Shown: piece after piece, positions 41,485 to 49,560 of the stretch
Numbering within the stretch: the stretch's first letter is position 1
How the letters are laid out: each line of letters opens with the position of its first letter
NCBI GenBank assembly: GCA_011525625.1
Contig: WYAX01000013.1
Span: forward strand, 1-64,000
DNA from: Nitrospira defluvii
Lineage (GTDB): Bacteria; Nitrospirota; Nitrospiria; Nitrospirales; Nitrospiraceae
Reading direction: 5' to 3'
Length of the DNA: 64,000 bases
Translations under genes and position numbers: made by a program
Notes under the pieces: model-generated
The model's database searches: none
What the model was told of the DNA's origin: nothing
What the model saw: the letters and a program-made list of their open reading frames with translations, nothing else

Positions 41485-43404
41485 ATGGGCTCTGTAACCC
41501 GCACGAAGTTGATGTCGATCATGGCGCTGTGCGCAATGATCGGCCTCCTCCTCATGCCCATCCTGGTTGCGATCCCTGCCCTTGCTGGTGACGGTGGCGC
41601 ACCGGCCGCTGATGCCAAAAAAGAGGGCGGTGAAGCAAAAATCGAGAAGGGCAAGGATGTTTATTACAAAACGGAAGGTATTGTCTCTGGGCCTCCGGCC
41701 CCAAAGACGACGGACGGTGAGAAGGACTACCCGCGATACAATTTTGAAAGTCGCGTCTTGTTGTGGTTCGCAAACCAGCAGCATCTCTATTACGGTAGCT
41801 TCGTGTTGGCCGTGCCCATCTTCTGTATGGTCATCGAATTCATGGGCGTCGTGACGAAAGATAAGGCTATGGCCAAGCGGTATGATCAGCTGGCCTATGA
41901 CTTTATTAAGATCAGCTTGACGGCCTATTCGTTGACCGCCATCCTTGGTGGGATTTTGATCTTCACTTTCTTGACTCTCTATCCGGCCTTCTTTCAATAC
42001 CTCTCTGGTATCTTCAGGCCGGTCATGCACATCTATGCATTGATGTTCGTGGCTGAGAGCGGAACGCTCTACATCTACTATTACGGTTGGGACAAGATGA
42101 AGGAGGGCTTCCTGAAGTGGATTCACCTCAGCATGTCAGTGGTCCTGAACGTCATTGGTACGATTCTGATGTTCCTTGCCAATTCCTGGATCGGGTTCAT
42201 GATGTCCCCTGCTGGCGTAGATGAGCAAGGGCGCTATCTTGGCAACATTTGGCATGTGATCCACACCGCTTTGTGGAATCCTCTCAATCTGCATCGCATT
42301 CTCGGTAACATGGCCTTCGGAGGCGGTGTTGTCGCGGCTTATGCAGCTTATCGGTTCTTGTCCGCCAAGACCGACGAAGAACGTGCTCATTACGACTGGA
42401 TGGGCTATATCGCTATGGCGCTGGGCGTAGCGTTCTTGATTCCTCTTCCATTCGCTGGATACTGGCTGATGCGTGAGGTATATGCGTATCGGCAACAGAT
42501 GGGTATCACGTTGATGGGTGGCTTGCTTGCGTGGCTGTTCATCATTCAGGCGACCATGATCGGTATCCTGTTTCTGAGTACTAACTATTATCTCTGGCAG
42601 GCATTGGGGCGGATGCGTGGCGCCGAAAAGTATCAGCGCTACATTAAGTACCTCGTCTTCTTGCTGACTTGCGGCTATCTTGTATTCATTACCCCGCATA
42701 CCATCGTCATGACTCCGGCCGAATTGAAGGCGATGGGCGGGCAGCAGCACCCCGTGCTTGGTAACTACGGTGTTATGTCGGCCAAGAATGGCGGCATTAA
42801 CGTAATCATTACCACCACCGTCTTGAGCTTCGTGTGGTACATGCGGGGCAACAAGGTTTCGACGGTCTCGTGGGCCAAATTTGGTAACATTTTCATGGGC
42901 TGTTTCTTTTTCTTTGCCTACCTTAACATCATCATGCTCGCCATTTATGGCTACTACATTCCTGCCAACGTCCGTGTTGGACTGTCAGTGCCGCAGGTCG
43001 CAACGACTCTGTCTTGCCTATTCTTCATGTTCGCCCTTAATAGCGTCATGATGAAAGGTGCAAAGCAGATGGGACCTATTGAGTGGGGTAAGATCTCGGC
43101 TCGCTCGCAGTATGCGTTGATTATGCTTGCCACCGCCTTCACGTGGATGATGGGTCTGATGGGGTATATCAGATCGTCGGTGAGGCTCTTCTGGCACGTG
43201 AATGAAATCATGCGCGACAACTCGCCATGGGCTTATACCCACACGGTAGGTTTTGCGGCGAACATGATTTCTGCCAACGTGTTGTTCTTCTGGATCAGCA
43301 TCATGTTTGTGTTTTGGTTGGGTGCCCTAGCAGCGAAAAAGGCTCCCGTCGAAGCGAAGGCCGCTGTTCCTGGCCGGGCTACCGCGCCAGCAGTTGGTCA
43401 CTAA
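41485..43404 (+). CDS. cytochrome bd-like oxidase subunit 1 (copy 2)
   Basis: A 639-residue paralogue of the oxidase at 36098, colinear over its whole length: FANQQHLYYGSFVLAVPIF (H100), WIHLSMSVV, NPLNLHRILGNMAFGGGVVA, FAGYWLMREVYAY, TPHTIVMTPAELKAMGG, QQHPVLGNYGVMSAKNGG, WHVNEIM. It has an N-terminal signal-like helix, a charged periplasmic stretch (residues 35-90) and about 13 more helices. AAGGAGG precedes the ATG. Three membrane cytochromes c follow in the same operon and are the likely electron donors, so this copy may use cytochrome c rather than quinol. Confidence 0.84.
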   Translation: MGSVTRTKLMSIMALCAMIGLLLMPILVAIPALAGDGGAPAADAKKEGGEAKIEKGKDVYYKTEGIVSGPPAPKTTDGEKDYPRYNFESRVLLWFANQQHLYYGSFVLAVPIFCMVIEFMGVVTKDKAMAKRYDQLAYDFIKISLTAYSLTAILGGILIFTFLTLYPAFFQYLSGIFRPVMHIYALMFVAESGTLYIYYYGWDKMKEGFLKWIHLSMSVVLNVIGTILMFLANSWIGFMMSPAGVDEQGRYLGNIWHVIHTALWNPLNLHRILGNMAFGGGVVAAYAAYRFLSAKTDEERAHYDWMGYIAMALGVAFLIPLPFAGYWLMREVYAYRQQMGITLMGGLLAWLFIIQATMIGILFLSTNYYLWQALGRMRGAEKYQRYIKYLVFLLTCGYLVFITPHTIVMTPAELKAMGGQQHPVLGNYGVMSAKNGGINVIITTTVLSFVWYMRGNKVSTVSWAKFGNIFMGCFFFFAYLNIIMLAIYGYYIPANVRVGLSVPQVATTLSCLFFMFALNSVMMKGAKQMGPIEWGKISARSQYALIMLATAFTWMMGLMGYIRSSVRLFWHVNEIMRDNSPWAYTHTVGFAANMISANVLFFWISIMFVFWLGALAAKKAPVEAKAAVPGRATAPAVGH

Positions 43405-43430
43405 TCAAAACGCAAACAATGAATCAATGT

Positions 43431-43483
43431 GGGAGGGTGTCTGGGATGCTCGCGCAGCCAGAGCCCTCCCCTCCTGCAGGAGG
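43431..43483 (+). promoter_or_regulatory. hairpins around the ribosome site of the diheme cytochrome gene
   Basis: GGGAGGG (43431-43437) can pair with CCCTCCC (43464-43470). Directly after, CCTCCTGCAGGAGG (43470-43483) is a perfect palindrome whose right arm is the Shine-Dalgarno GGAGG for the GTG at 43492. The site could therefore be partly hidden in the mRNA. Confidence 0.45.
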
Positions 43484-43491
43484 TTTGAGCT

Positions 43492-44811
43492 GTGATTGAA
43501 CTCATTAAATCAGCCCTGGCGATGGGATGGCCAGCATTAGGGCTTTTGATAGCCCTGATGTTTTACTTCAAGGCATCCATTTCTGATCCTGTCGCCAACA
43601 AGCGAGCAGTATTCAAGACGTTCATCGGGTTTTGGGGAGCCATGCTCCTGTTCATGGCCATTGCCAACTACAAGATGAACTTTTTCGGTGAATCGAGATT
43701 GTTGCCGGTATCTCTTGTCTTGATCACTTCCATGACGTTCATGATGGCCCTTTACTTTACGAACATCAGCGCCTTGCTGAAAATCGGAGGGTTCATGTTC
43801 TTCATCGCGGCGGCCTTGTCTGGATATGGAAATTGGCTGCCTCAAGTAGAGGGTGGTTTCCCGCCCATCGAAGAAAAGAAAGATTTTAGCAATATGCCCC
43901 AGACCGAGTTGGCCGACGAAGGTGAAAAAATCATCTTTGGTGGGGTCGGTCAAAATAAGGTTCAGGGAGCCATCGGCAAAGGTCAATGTCCGCTCTGCCA
44001 TGCTTTCCACAAAGGGATGCTTGGTGAGCGTGCGCCGAATCTCGATGGAATCCCAGAAAGAGCGGAAGCGCAGATTAATGACCCTCGGTACCACAAGGGT
44101 AATCCAGCTGCTCGTGACAGCAATCAGAAGGAAGCATTTCCAGGTTCAGGCACGGCCGAAAACGCAATTGAGTACATTGCGGAATCCCACTCATGCCCTA
44201 GCTGCTTTGTAGTGGCTGGCTTTGGGGTGAAGGGCACCAATGACAAAGAAAGTCCAATGCCGGCCATCCACAAGCCCCCAATTTCCCTGAGCCTCCCAGA
44301 ATTGGCTGCCGTTGACACGTGGCTGTATGTCCGGGAGGGACGGGAAGCTCCTGGGTTTGATGAAATTGTGAAGTCCTATGAGAAGTTCATTCCTGAGTCC
44401 GACCGCCCGAAACCACCGACGGAAGGTGACAAGGCAGCTGGGGGGGGTGGAGCAGCCTTGATGGCTGATGGAACGGAACCAGTCGATCAGATTTTTGCTA
44501 AAGGTCAGTGCGTGGCGTGTCACACGATTCCCGGAATCGCGGGTGCGACCGGTACGATTGGTCCTAAGCTGGTCGAGGGAACTAATGCTCCTCTACGGAT
44601 CAAAGATAAGGATTACAAAGGTAAGGCCAAGAGTGTTCCTGACTACATCATGGAATCGATCGTAGAGCCAAGCGCCTATGTCGTGAAGGGCTTCCCTGAC
44701 AACACCATGCCGAAGGTGTTTGGGCAAAAACTGAGCGCCGGTGCACTCAAGAAGCTTGTAGATTACCTCTCGCAGGTCCAGGAAGGGAAGGAACCTCCCA
44801 AAGCCTCCTAG
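43492..44811 (+). CDS. membrane diheme cytochrome c
   Basis: A 439-residue protein with four N-terminal helices (for example TFIGFWGAMLLFMAIANY, VSLVLITSMTFMMALYF) and a periplasmic part with two c-type heme sites: CPLCH at 166-170 and CVACH at 340-344. Between them ESHSCPSCFVV adds a CxxC pair. A glycine-rich linker separates the domains. Start is GTG at 43492 with AGGAGG upstream. It lies directly behind bd-like oxidase 2 and could pass electrons into it. Confidence 0.85.
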   Translation: MIELIKSALAMGWPALGLLIALMFYFKASISDPVANKRAVFKTFIGFWGAMLLFMAIANYKMNFFGESRLLPVSLVLITSMTFMMALYFTNISALLKIGGFMFFIAAALSGYGNWLPQVEGGFPPIEEKKDFSNMPQTELADEGEKIIFGGVGQNKVQGAIGKGQCPLCHAFHKGMLGERAPNLDGIPERAEAQINDPRYHKGNPAARDSNQKEAFPGSGTAENAIEYIAESHSCPSCFVVAGFGVKGTNDKESPMPAIHKPPISLSLPELAAVDTWLYVREGREAPGFDEIVKSYEKFIPESDRPKPPTEGDKAAGGGGAALMADGTEPVDQIFAKGQCVACHTIPGIAGATGTIGPKLVEGTNAPLRIKDKDYKGKAKSVPDYIMESIVEPSAYVVKGFPDNTMPKVFGQKLSAGALKKLVDYLSQVQEGKEPPKAS

Positions 44812-44863
44812 AGTTGAAGAGTAGTAATCTGGCTGCTATTGCGGAAGAAAGGGAGATGAGGAC

Positions 44864-45901
44864 ATGAAAGCATTAATGTCAGTCGGGGCGCTGATCGGTG
44901 TCCTTGGACTGCTCATGTTGATCGGTATGATCTTCGGAGTAGTTCCATCGAACACCGTCAGGCTCGTTGAGGGCTACATGCCCATGCAGGTGCTGAGCGA
45001 GCTGGCTGTGTTCGTCGCCGGCTTTACCGGGCTGAGCTACCTGGCCAGTTCAATGGGAATGACCATTCCGCGGTTTTGGCAGGGGGTTTTGTTCTGGGCA
45101 TTTGTCCAGACCTATCTCAAGTTCCGCATTTACCCCCCGATCCCCTTCAGCGTGCGCGCCATGTATGGGGTCGTTTCCTTTGTTGCTGTATTCATGTGGG
45201 TCTCAGCCAACGAAGAAGATTGGAAGAAATTCCGGCAACCCATTCTCAACGTGTTGGACGCTAATACCGGATTCCACAAAGCCCTTCGAACGATGTACCT
45301 AATTCTCCTGCCGATCTTGATCGGAGGCTTCTCGTTCTTGACGATGAAGCCAAGTGTGGATGAACCGATCGAGTTGCGCACGGTGCATCCAGCCCCTCCA
45401 GCGAGCACGAAGGTCCACGGCAAAACCTACACCCTTCAAACCTCGCAGAATCCCTATCGTGTAAACCTCGAAGGGAAATATGATCAGGCTTACAGCAACA
45501 AGCTGATCGTCGAGCAGGGGATGGGGCGTTTAATGGCACCCAATGCGAACCCTTGGGATGAGAAGGCTGAAGGATATTTGAAGTATGTGCGGGAAGGCGG
45601 TGAGATCTTCTTCCAGAATTGTCACTTTTGCCATGGTGACAATTTGAACGGTCGTGGACTCCATGCGTTTGCCTTCAATCCGATTCCCGCGAACTTTACT
45701 GACCCAGGCACGATTGCGCAGTTACAGGAAACATTCATTTTTTGGCGCGTTGCTAAGGGAGGAATTGGTCTTCCGAATGAAGGATTCCCCTGGGCTTCTG
45801 TTATGCCGCCATGGGAACAGCACCTAACCACCGACGAAATCTGGAAGGTGATCCTGTTCGAGTATTGGCACACGGGATACTATCCTCGGACATGGGACTA
45901 A
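44864..45901 (+). CDS. membrane monoheme cytochrome c
   Basis: A 345-residue protein with about four transmembrane helices in the first half (SVGALIGVLGLLMLIGMIFG, GVVSFVAVFMWVS, MYLILLPILIGGFSFLTM) and a periplasmic class I cytochrome domain with CHFCHGDNLNGRG (C253-H257). Distal methionine candidates lie in WASVMPPWEQHLT. It starts 52 bp after the diheme cytochrome gene and is part of the same unit. Confidence 0.85.
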   Translation: MKALMSVGALIGVLGLLMLIGMIFGVVPSNTVRLVEGYMPMQVLSELAVFVAGFTGLSYLASSMGMTIPRFWQGVLFWAFVQTYLKFRIYPPIPFSVRAMYGVVSFVAVFMWVSANEEDWKKFRQPILNVLDANTGFHKALRTMYLILLPILIGGFSFLTMKPSVDEPIELRTVHPAPPASTKVHGKTYTLQTSQNPYRVNLEGKYDQAYSNKLIVEQGMGRLMAPNANPWDEKAEGYLKYVREGGEIFFQNCHFCHGDNLNGRGLHAFAFNPIPANFTDPGTIAQLQETFIFWRVAKGGIGLPNEGFPWASVMPPWEQHLTTDEIWKVILFEYWHTGYYPRTWD

Positions 45902-45947
45902 TTCTGAATCTTACAAACAACCTGGGAGAACAGGTGTGAGGTTAATA

Positions 45948-47732
45948 ATGAGAAACTTTCTTATGAGCGTAAAGGTTTCCCCGGTTATCGGGGTAGCCCT
46001 CGGTGCCCTTCTCCTCTCCGCCAGCACTGTAGGAGTTGGTCAAGCCGAAGATCTTCCCGAGGGTTTTGCCAAGGGGGAATTGGCTCCTGCCCCTCCGGCG
46101 GAAATGATCGAATCGGGCAAGCGTGTCTACTTCACTAAATGTGTTTGGTGTCACGGTGTGGACGGTGCAGGTGATGGCCCTGGTGCTGATCGGCTGTGGC
46201 CTCGCCCTAGAAACTTCAATCAGGGCACTTTCAAAATTCGTCACACGGCGAGTGGGGAACTGCCGCTGTTCAATTACAATGAAAAGACTCCGGATAGCGG
46301 GAAGAACGATTTGTTCGATACGGTGACGCATGGTCTTCCAGGTTCGGCGATGCCACCATGGGAAGGCATCTTAACTGAGGAACAGCGAATCCAGGTCCTC
46401 TCATATGTGACGACGCAGTTGGTTAAGGACAGAAAGTTCACGGATAAACAGTCTGAGACGCAGACGGTCCTTCAGCTTGCTACGATCAAGCCTGCTGAAG
46501 CTACGGAAGACAGCATCAAGAAGGGCGCTCAACTCATCGTTGACAAGAAGTGCATTGAATGTCACGGAGTAGAGGGCCGTGGTGACGGAAATGCTTTCAA
46601 TTTGAAAGACGACTGGGGCTTCTCTATCCAGCCGGCGAACTGGCATAAGTGTTGGAATTTCCGTGGGAGCCGTCAGGACCCCTACAATGTAAGGAATATT
46701 TTCCGTACATTCTCGACGGGCGTCAACGGAACCCCAATGCCCTCCTTTGCCGATAGCACCTCGATTGAGGATCGTTGGAACATCGCAAACTTTGTCAATT
46801 CGTTGTGTGAACGTGACGAGGAAGGTAAGCCGCTTGGTATCGATCCTCTAACCGACAAGCCAAAGATCAATTTCGTTGTGCCTTCTACTGCCGTCGAAGG
46901 GGAGATTTCGAACGATCCAGAGAATGAAATGTGGAAGAAGCAGCCACGGCGCTATGTTGCGATGGGCGGTCAGATCACGCACAAGCCACGCAACTTTGTG
47001 AACCGTATCGACGATATCTGGGTGAAGTCGCTCTACAACGAAAAAAGCGTCGTGTACTTGATCCAGTGGGATGATCGGACGAAGAGCATTGCAGAAGGAA
47101 AGCTTCCTTGGGCACCGACGCAGGTTAACGTCGAGAATTTCGGCGTGAAGGAACAGGCTCCAAAGACGGGGGAGGAAGGATCGATCGCAGCGGCTCAGAA
47201 TAATTATGCCGTGTATAACGATGCTATCGCATTCCAGTTTCCGATCAAGTGGCAGGAGATTCCAGCGCCATTTAAGCCACGCTATTTGTGGGGAGACGCG
47301 AAGTTTAACGCCGACATCCTTAAATGGGAGGCGGACGGTTCCTTGCGTTCATTCAAGGGAACCGGATGGGATCAGGACTTCGAAGAACGTGATGACTTCG
47401 AGGAGAAGGTCAAGTTGTTGAAGTCCGAATGGAAAAACGGTCAATGGACCGTCATGATCTCACGTCCTCTCAAAGGGGACAAGGACGATTATGACGAGTA
47501 CACGAGATTTGATATTGGTAAGTACATCCCAATGGTGTTTTTTGCTTGGGATGGCCATAACGGAGATGCGGGTCGGAAGATGGCGGTTTCAGCCTTCTAT
47601 TATACTATCCTGCAGCCGCCGATCCCTCAGGAAGTCTACATCTACCCGGCGGTTATTGCAGTTGGCGTGGTGTTCCTGGAAGGATGGATGTTGACCCGCC
47701 GTGCCAACAAGAAAAAGGGCAAGGTGTTGTAA
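45948..47732 (+). CDS. diheme cytochrome c fused to an ethylbenzene-dehydrogenase-like heme b domain
   Basis: A 594-residue exported protein. After the signal peptide come two cytochrome c domains (CVWCHGVDGAGDG, C65-H69; CIECHGVEGRGDG, C202-H206), then from about residue 300 a domain resembling the gamma subunit of ethylbenzene dehydrogenase/NxrC-type proteins (NRIDDIWVKSLYNEKSVVYL, WTVMISRPLKG), which binds heme b. A C-terminal helix (AVIAVGVVFLEGWMLT) anchors it. It could link a periplasmic molybdoenzyme to the oxidase. Start is ATG 45948 with GAGG; GTG 45936 is possible. Confidence 0.82.
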   Translation: MRNFLMSVKVSPVIGVALGALLLSASTVGVGQAEDLPEGFAKGELAPAPPAEMIESGKRVYFTKCVWCHGVDGAGDGPGADRLWPRPRNFNQGTFKIRHTASGELPLFNYNEKTPDSGKNDLFDTVTHGLPGSAMPPWEGILTEEQRIQVLSYVTTQLVKDRKFTDKQSETQTVLQLATIKPAEATEDSIKKGAQLIVDKKCIECHGVEGRGDGNAFNLKDDWGFSIQPANWHKCWNFRGSRQDPYNVRNIFRTFSTGVNGTPMPSFADSTSIEDRWNIANFVNSLCERDEEGKPLGIDPLTDKPKINFVVPSTAVEGEISNDPENEMWKKQPRRYVAMGGQITHKPRNFVNRIDDIWVKSLYNEKSVVYLIQWDDRTKSIAEGKLPWAPTQVNVENFGVKEQAPKTGEEGSIAAAQNNYAVYNDAIAFQFPIKWQEIPAPFKPRYLWGDAKFNADILKWEADGSLRSFKGTGWDQDFEERDDFEEKVKLLKSEWKNGQWTVMISRPLKGDKDDYDEYTRFDIGKYIPMVFFAWDGHNGDAGRKMAVSAFYYTILQPPIPQEVYIYPAVIAVGVVFLEGWMLTRRANKKKGKVL

Positions 47733-47759
47733 AGATTTTTGAGAGGAAGTGAGTAATGG

Positions 47760-47796
47760 CGCGGGGGTGAGGGAACTCACCCCCGCGTTGTTTTTT
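47760..47796 (+). terminator. strong intrinsic terminator closing the respiratory locus
   Basis: CGCGGGGGTGAG (47760-47771) pairs perfectly with CTCACCCCCGCG (47776-47787) around a GGAA loop, followed by TTGTTTTTT. Confidence 0.95.
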
Positions 47797-47825
47797 GCGC
47801 TCATATTGAGTAGGAGGATTACCGG

Positions 47826-48446
47826 ATGGGTAGTCCCATCATTGAAGATGTAACCGGTGTCTTGGTCGCTGGTGGGAAAAGTCGAAGAATGGGGCGAGAT
47901 AAACGTTTCCTCAAGGTCGGTGGCGTGAGTGTATTTGATCGCTCCCTTTCGCTTTTTCAGACGATTTTTGCTGAGAATCTCGTGGCACTTGCGGAGCCGG
48001 TTGATGGACTTGAGGTGCAGGGCTGTCCCGTTGTGTATGACGTGGTGAAAAATGCTGGGAGTCTCGGAGGACTTTTAACGGGGCTCATCGCTTCTACACG
48101 GGGAAGAGTGTTTGCTATAGGTTGTGATATGCCCTTCCTGGACCAGGATGTAATACGCTTCATGTGCTCCTGTGATTCCACCGCCGATGTTGTTGTTGCG
48201 CGCCTTGAGGGCAGGTTTCACCCCATGCATGCCGTGTACTCGAAGCGCTGTGTTCCGCTTCTACAAGCCATGGCTGAGCGACGGGAACTCAAGATTCAGT
48301 CGCTATATGTCTGCAAGGAGTTGAGGATCAGGGTTTTGAGCGACGCGGATTTTCTGCATTTCCGATCGAATGTTCGGTCATTCCGGAACATTAATACCCC
48401 CGATGACTTGGCTTCCGCTGAGAACTCGAGTTCAAACGGCCGATGA
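47826..48446 (+). CDS. mobA: molybdenum cofactor guanylyltransferase
   Basis: A 206-residue protein with the nucleotide-binding start GVLVAGGKSRRMGRDKRFL and the GCDMPFL motif of MobA, which attaches GMP to molybdopterin to give the bis-MGD cofactor of the DMSO-reductase family. GGAGG precedes the ATG at 47826 by 8 bases. It overlaps the heptosyltransferase-like gene by 4 bp. Its place behind the cytochromes fits a molybdoenzyme-dependent respiration. Confidence 0.92.
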   Translation: MGSPIIEDVTGVLVAGGKSRRMGRDKRFLKVGGVSVFDRSLSLFQTIFAENLVALAEPVDGLEVQGCPVVYDVVKNAGSLGGLLTGLIASTRGRVFAIGCDMPFLDQDVIRFMCSCDSTADVVVARLEGRFHPMHAVYSKRCVPLLQAMAERRELKIQSLYVCKELRIRVLSDADFLHFRSNVRSFRNINTPDDLASAENSSSNGR

Positions 48447-49483
48447 TGGAGCACGATCCGCTGGAGAGGAGCAGGCGGAAGGTCTTGGTGATTCATCCAG
48501 CAGCATTGGGTGATGTGCTGTTGGCCCGCCCTGCGCTCCAGGCGCTCCGTCGGCGATTCGTGAATCATGAAGTCGCATTCCTTGGAGGGCGTGCGGTTGG
48601 CATGCTCTTGCACGACTGTGGAGAGGTGAATCGAGTCTTTCCTGTTGAATCGGCATACTTAGGGGAGTTATTTGCGGGAAGTGAGTACCTGAGCCAGCCA
48701 ATCCGTGGTTGGCTAGAGCAGGCTGATGTGGCAGTCGGTTGGCTGGCCGATCGTGAGGGGATTGTCACACGCACGTTGCGCGGCATTGGCGTGCAGTCGA
48801 TCCGGTTTCAACCTGTTTTGTCCGCTCTCTATCAACTTGAACATCAGGCCGATCGATATTGCGAGGCACTCGGGCTGGAAGGGGCCGAGCTACCGCTCAG
48901 TCAACGTCTCACTCTTCAATCAGGCATAAGGAAGCAGGGGAGGCAGATCTTGCAAACACTCAAGGTGCGGAGGGACACACCGCTGGTGGTGATCCACGCA
49001 GGGAGTGGCAGTGCCAGAAAGTGTATCGAGTCCTGGAGGCTTGCGCAGGTTATTAACTGGTTGATTAGGTTTGGCGCCGCTCCGTTGCTCCTGGAAGGGC
49101 CAGCTGATCAGATGTCCGTTGCGGAGGTGCTGTCCCTACTTCCGAGTACTGTGCCAGTGGTACGCGGTGAAAGTCTGTCTGTGGTTGCTGGTGTGGTGTC
49201 GCACGCGGCCCTCTATATTGGCCAGGATTCAGGAATCACGCATCTTGCTGCTGCATTGGGCATTCCAACGGTTGCGTGTTTCGGTCCAACGGATCCTCGC
49301 CGCTGGGCGCCACGTGGTTCGCATATCACCGTTCTCACCGGGTTACGTTGCGCCTGCCTGTCCTGGCGTGACGTCGAAATTTGCGGGGAGCGCGCCTGCC
49401 TGCACATAAGTCCAGAGCGCATCATCGAGGCCAGTCGAGCCTATTTGGCTGAACGAGTCCGCCCCCATTCTGAGAACGCCTGA
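48443..49483 (+). CDS. glycosyltransferase family 9 (heptosyltransferase-like) protein
   Basis: A 346-residue protein with the GT9 N-terminus VLVIHPAALGDVLLARPALQ and the C-terminal ADP-heptose-binding part (SHAALYIGQDSGITHLAAAL, PTVACFGPTDPRRWAPRG). GT9 enzymes add heptose to the LPS core. It overlaps mobA by 4 bp, although the pathways are unrelated. A promoter for argS lies just after it. Confidence 0.88.
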   Translation: MMEHDPLERSRRKVLVIHPAALGDVLLARPALQALRRRFVNHEVAFLGGRAVGMLLHDCGEVNRVFPVESAYLGELFAGSEYLSQPIRGWLEQADVAVGWLADREGIVTRTLRGIGVQSIRFQPVLSALYQLEHQADRYCEALGLEGAELPLSQRLTLQSGIRKQGRQILQTLKVRRDTPLVVIHAGSGSARKCIESWRLAQVINWLIRFGAAPLLLEGPADQMSVAEVLSLLPSTVPVVRGESLSVVAGVVSHAALYIGQDSGITHLAAALGIPTVACFGPTDPRRWAPRGSHITVLTGLRCACLSWRDVEICGERACLHISPERIIEASRAYLAERVRPHSENA

Positions 49484-49485
49484 TC

Positions 49486-49514
49486 TTGTCTCTGCAATCC
49501 TGGTGTGTTACAGT
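49486..49514 (+). promoter_or_regulatory. putative argS promoter
   Basis: TTGTCT (49486-49491) and TACAGT (49509-49514) are spaced by 17 bases and lie about 47 bp before the argS start; each box matches 4 of 6 consensus positions. Confidence 0.4.
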
Positions 49515-49560
49515 CCCGGTTTAATTTTCTCTGTTTCCACGCAGACTTAGAGGAGTCTTT

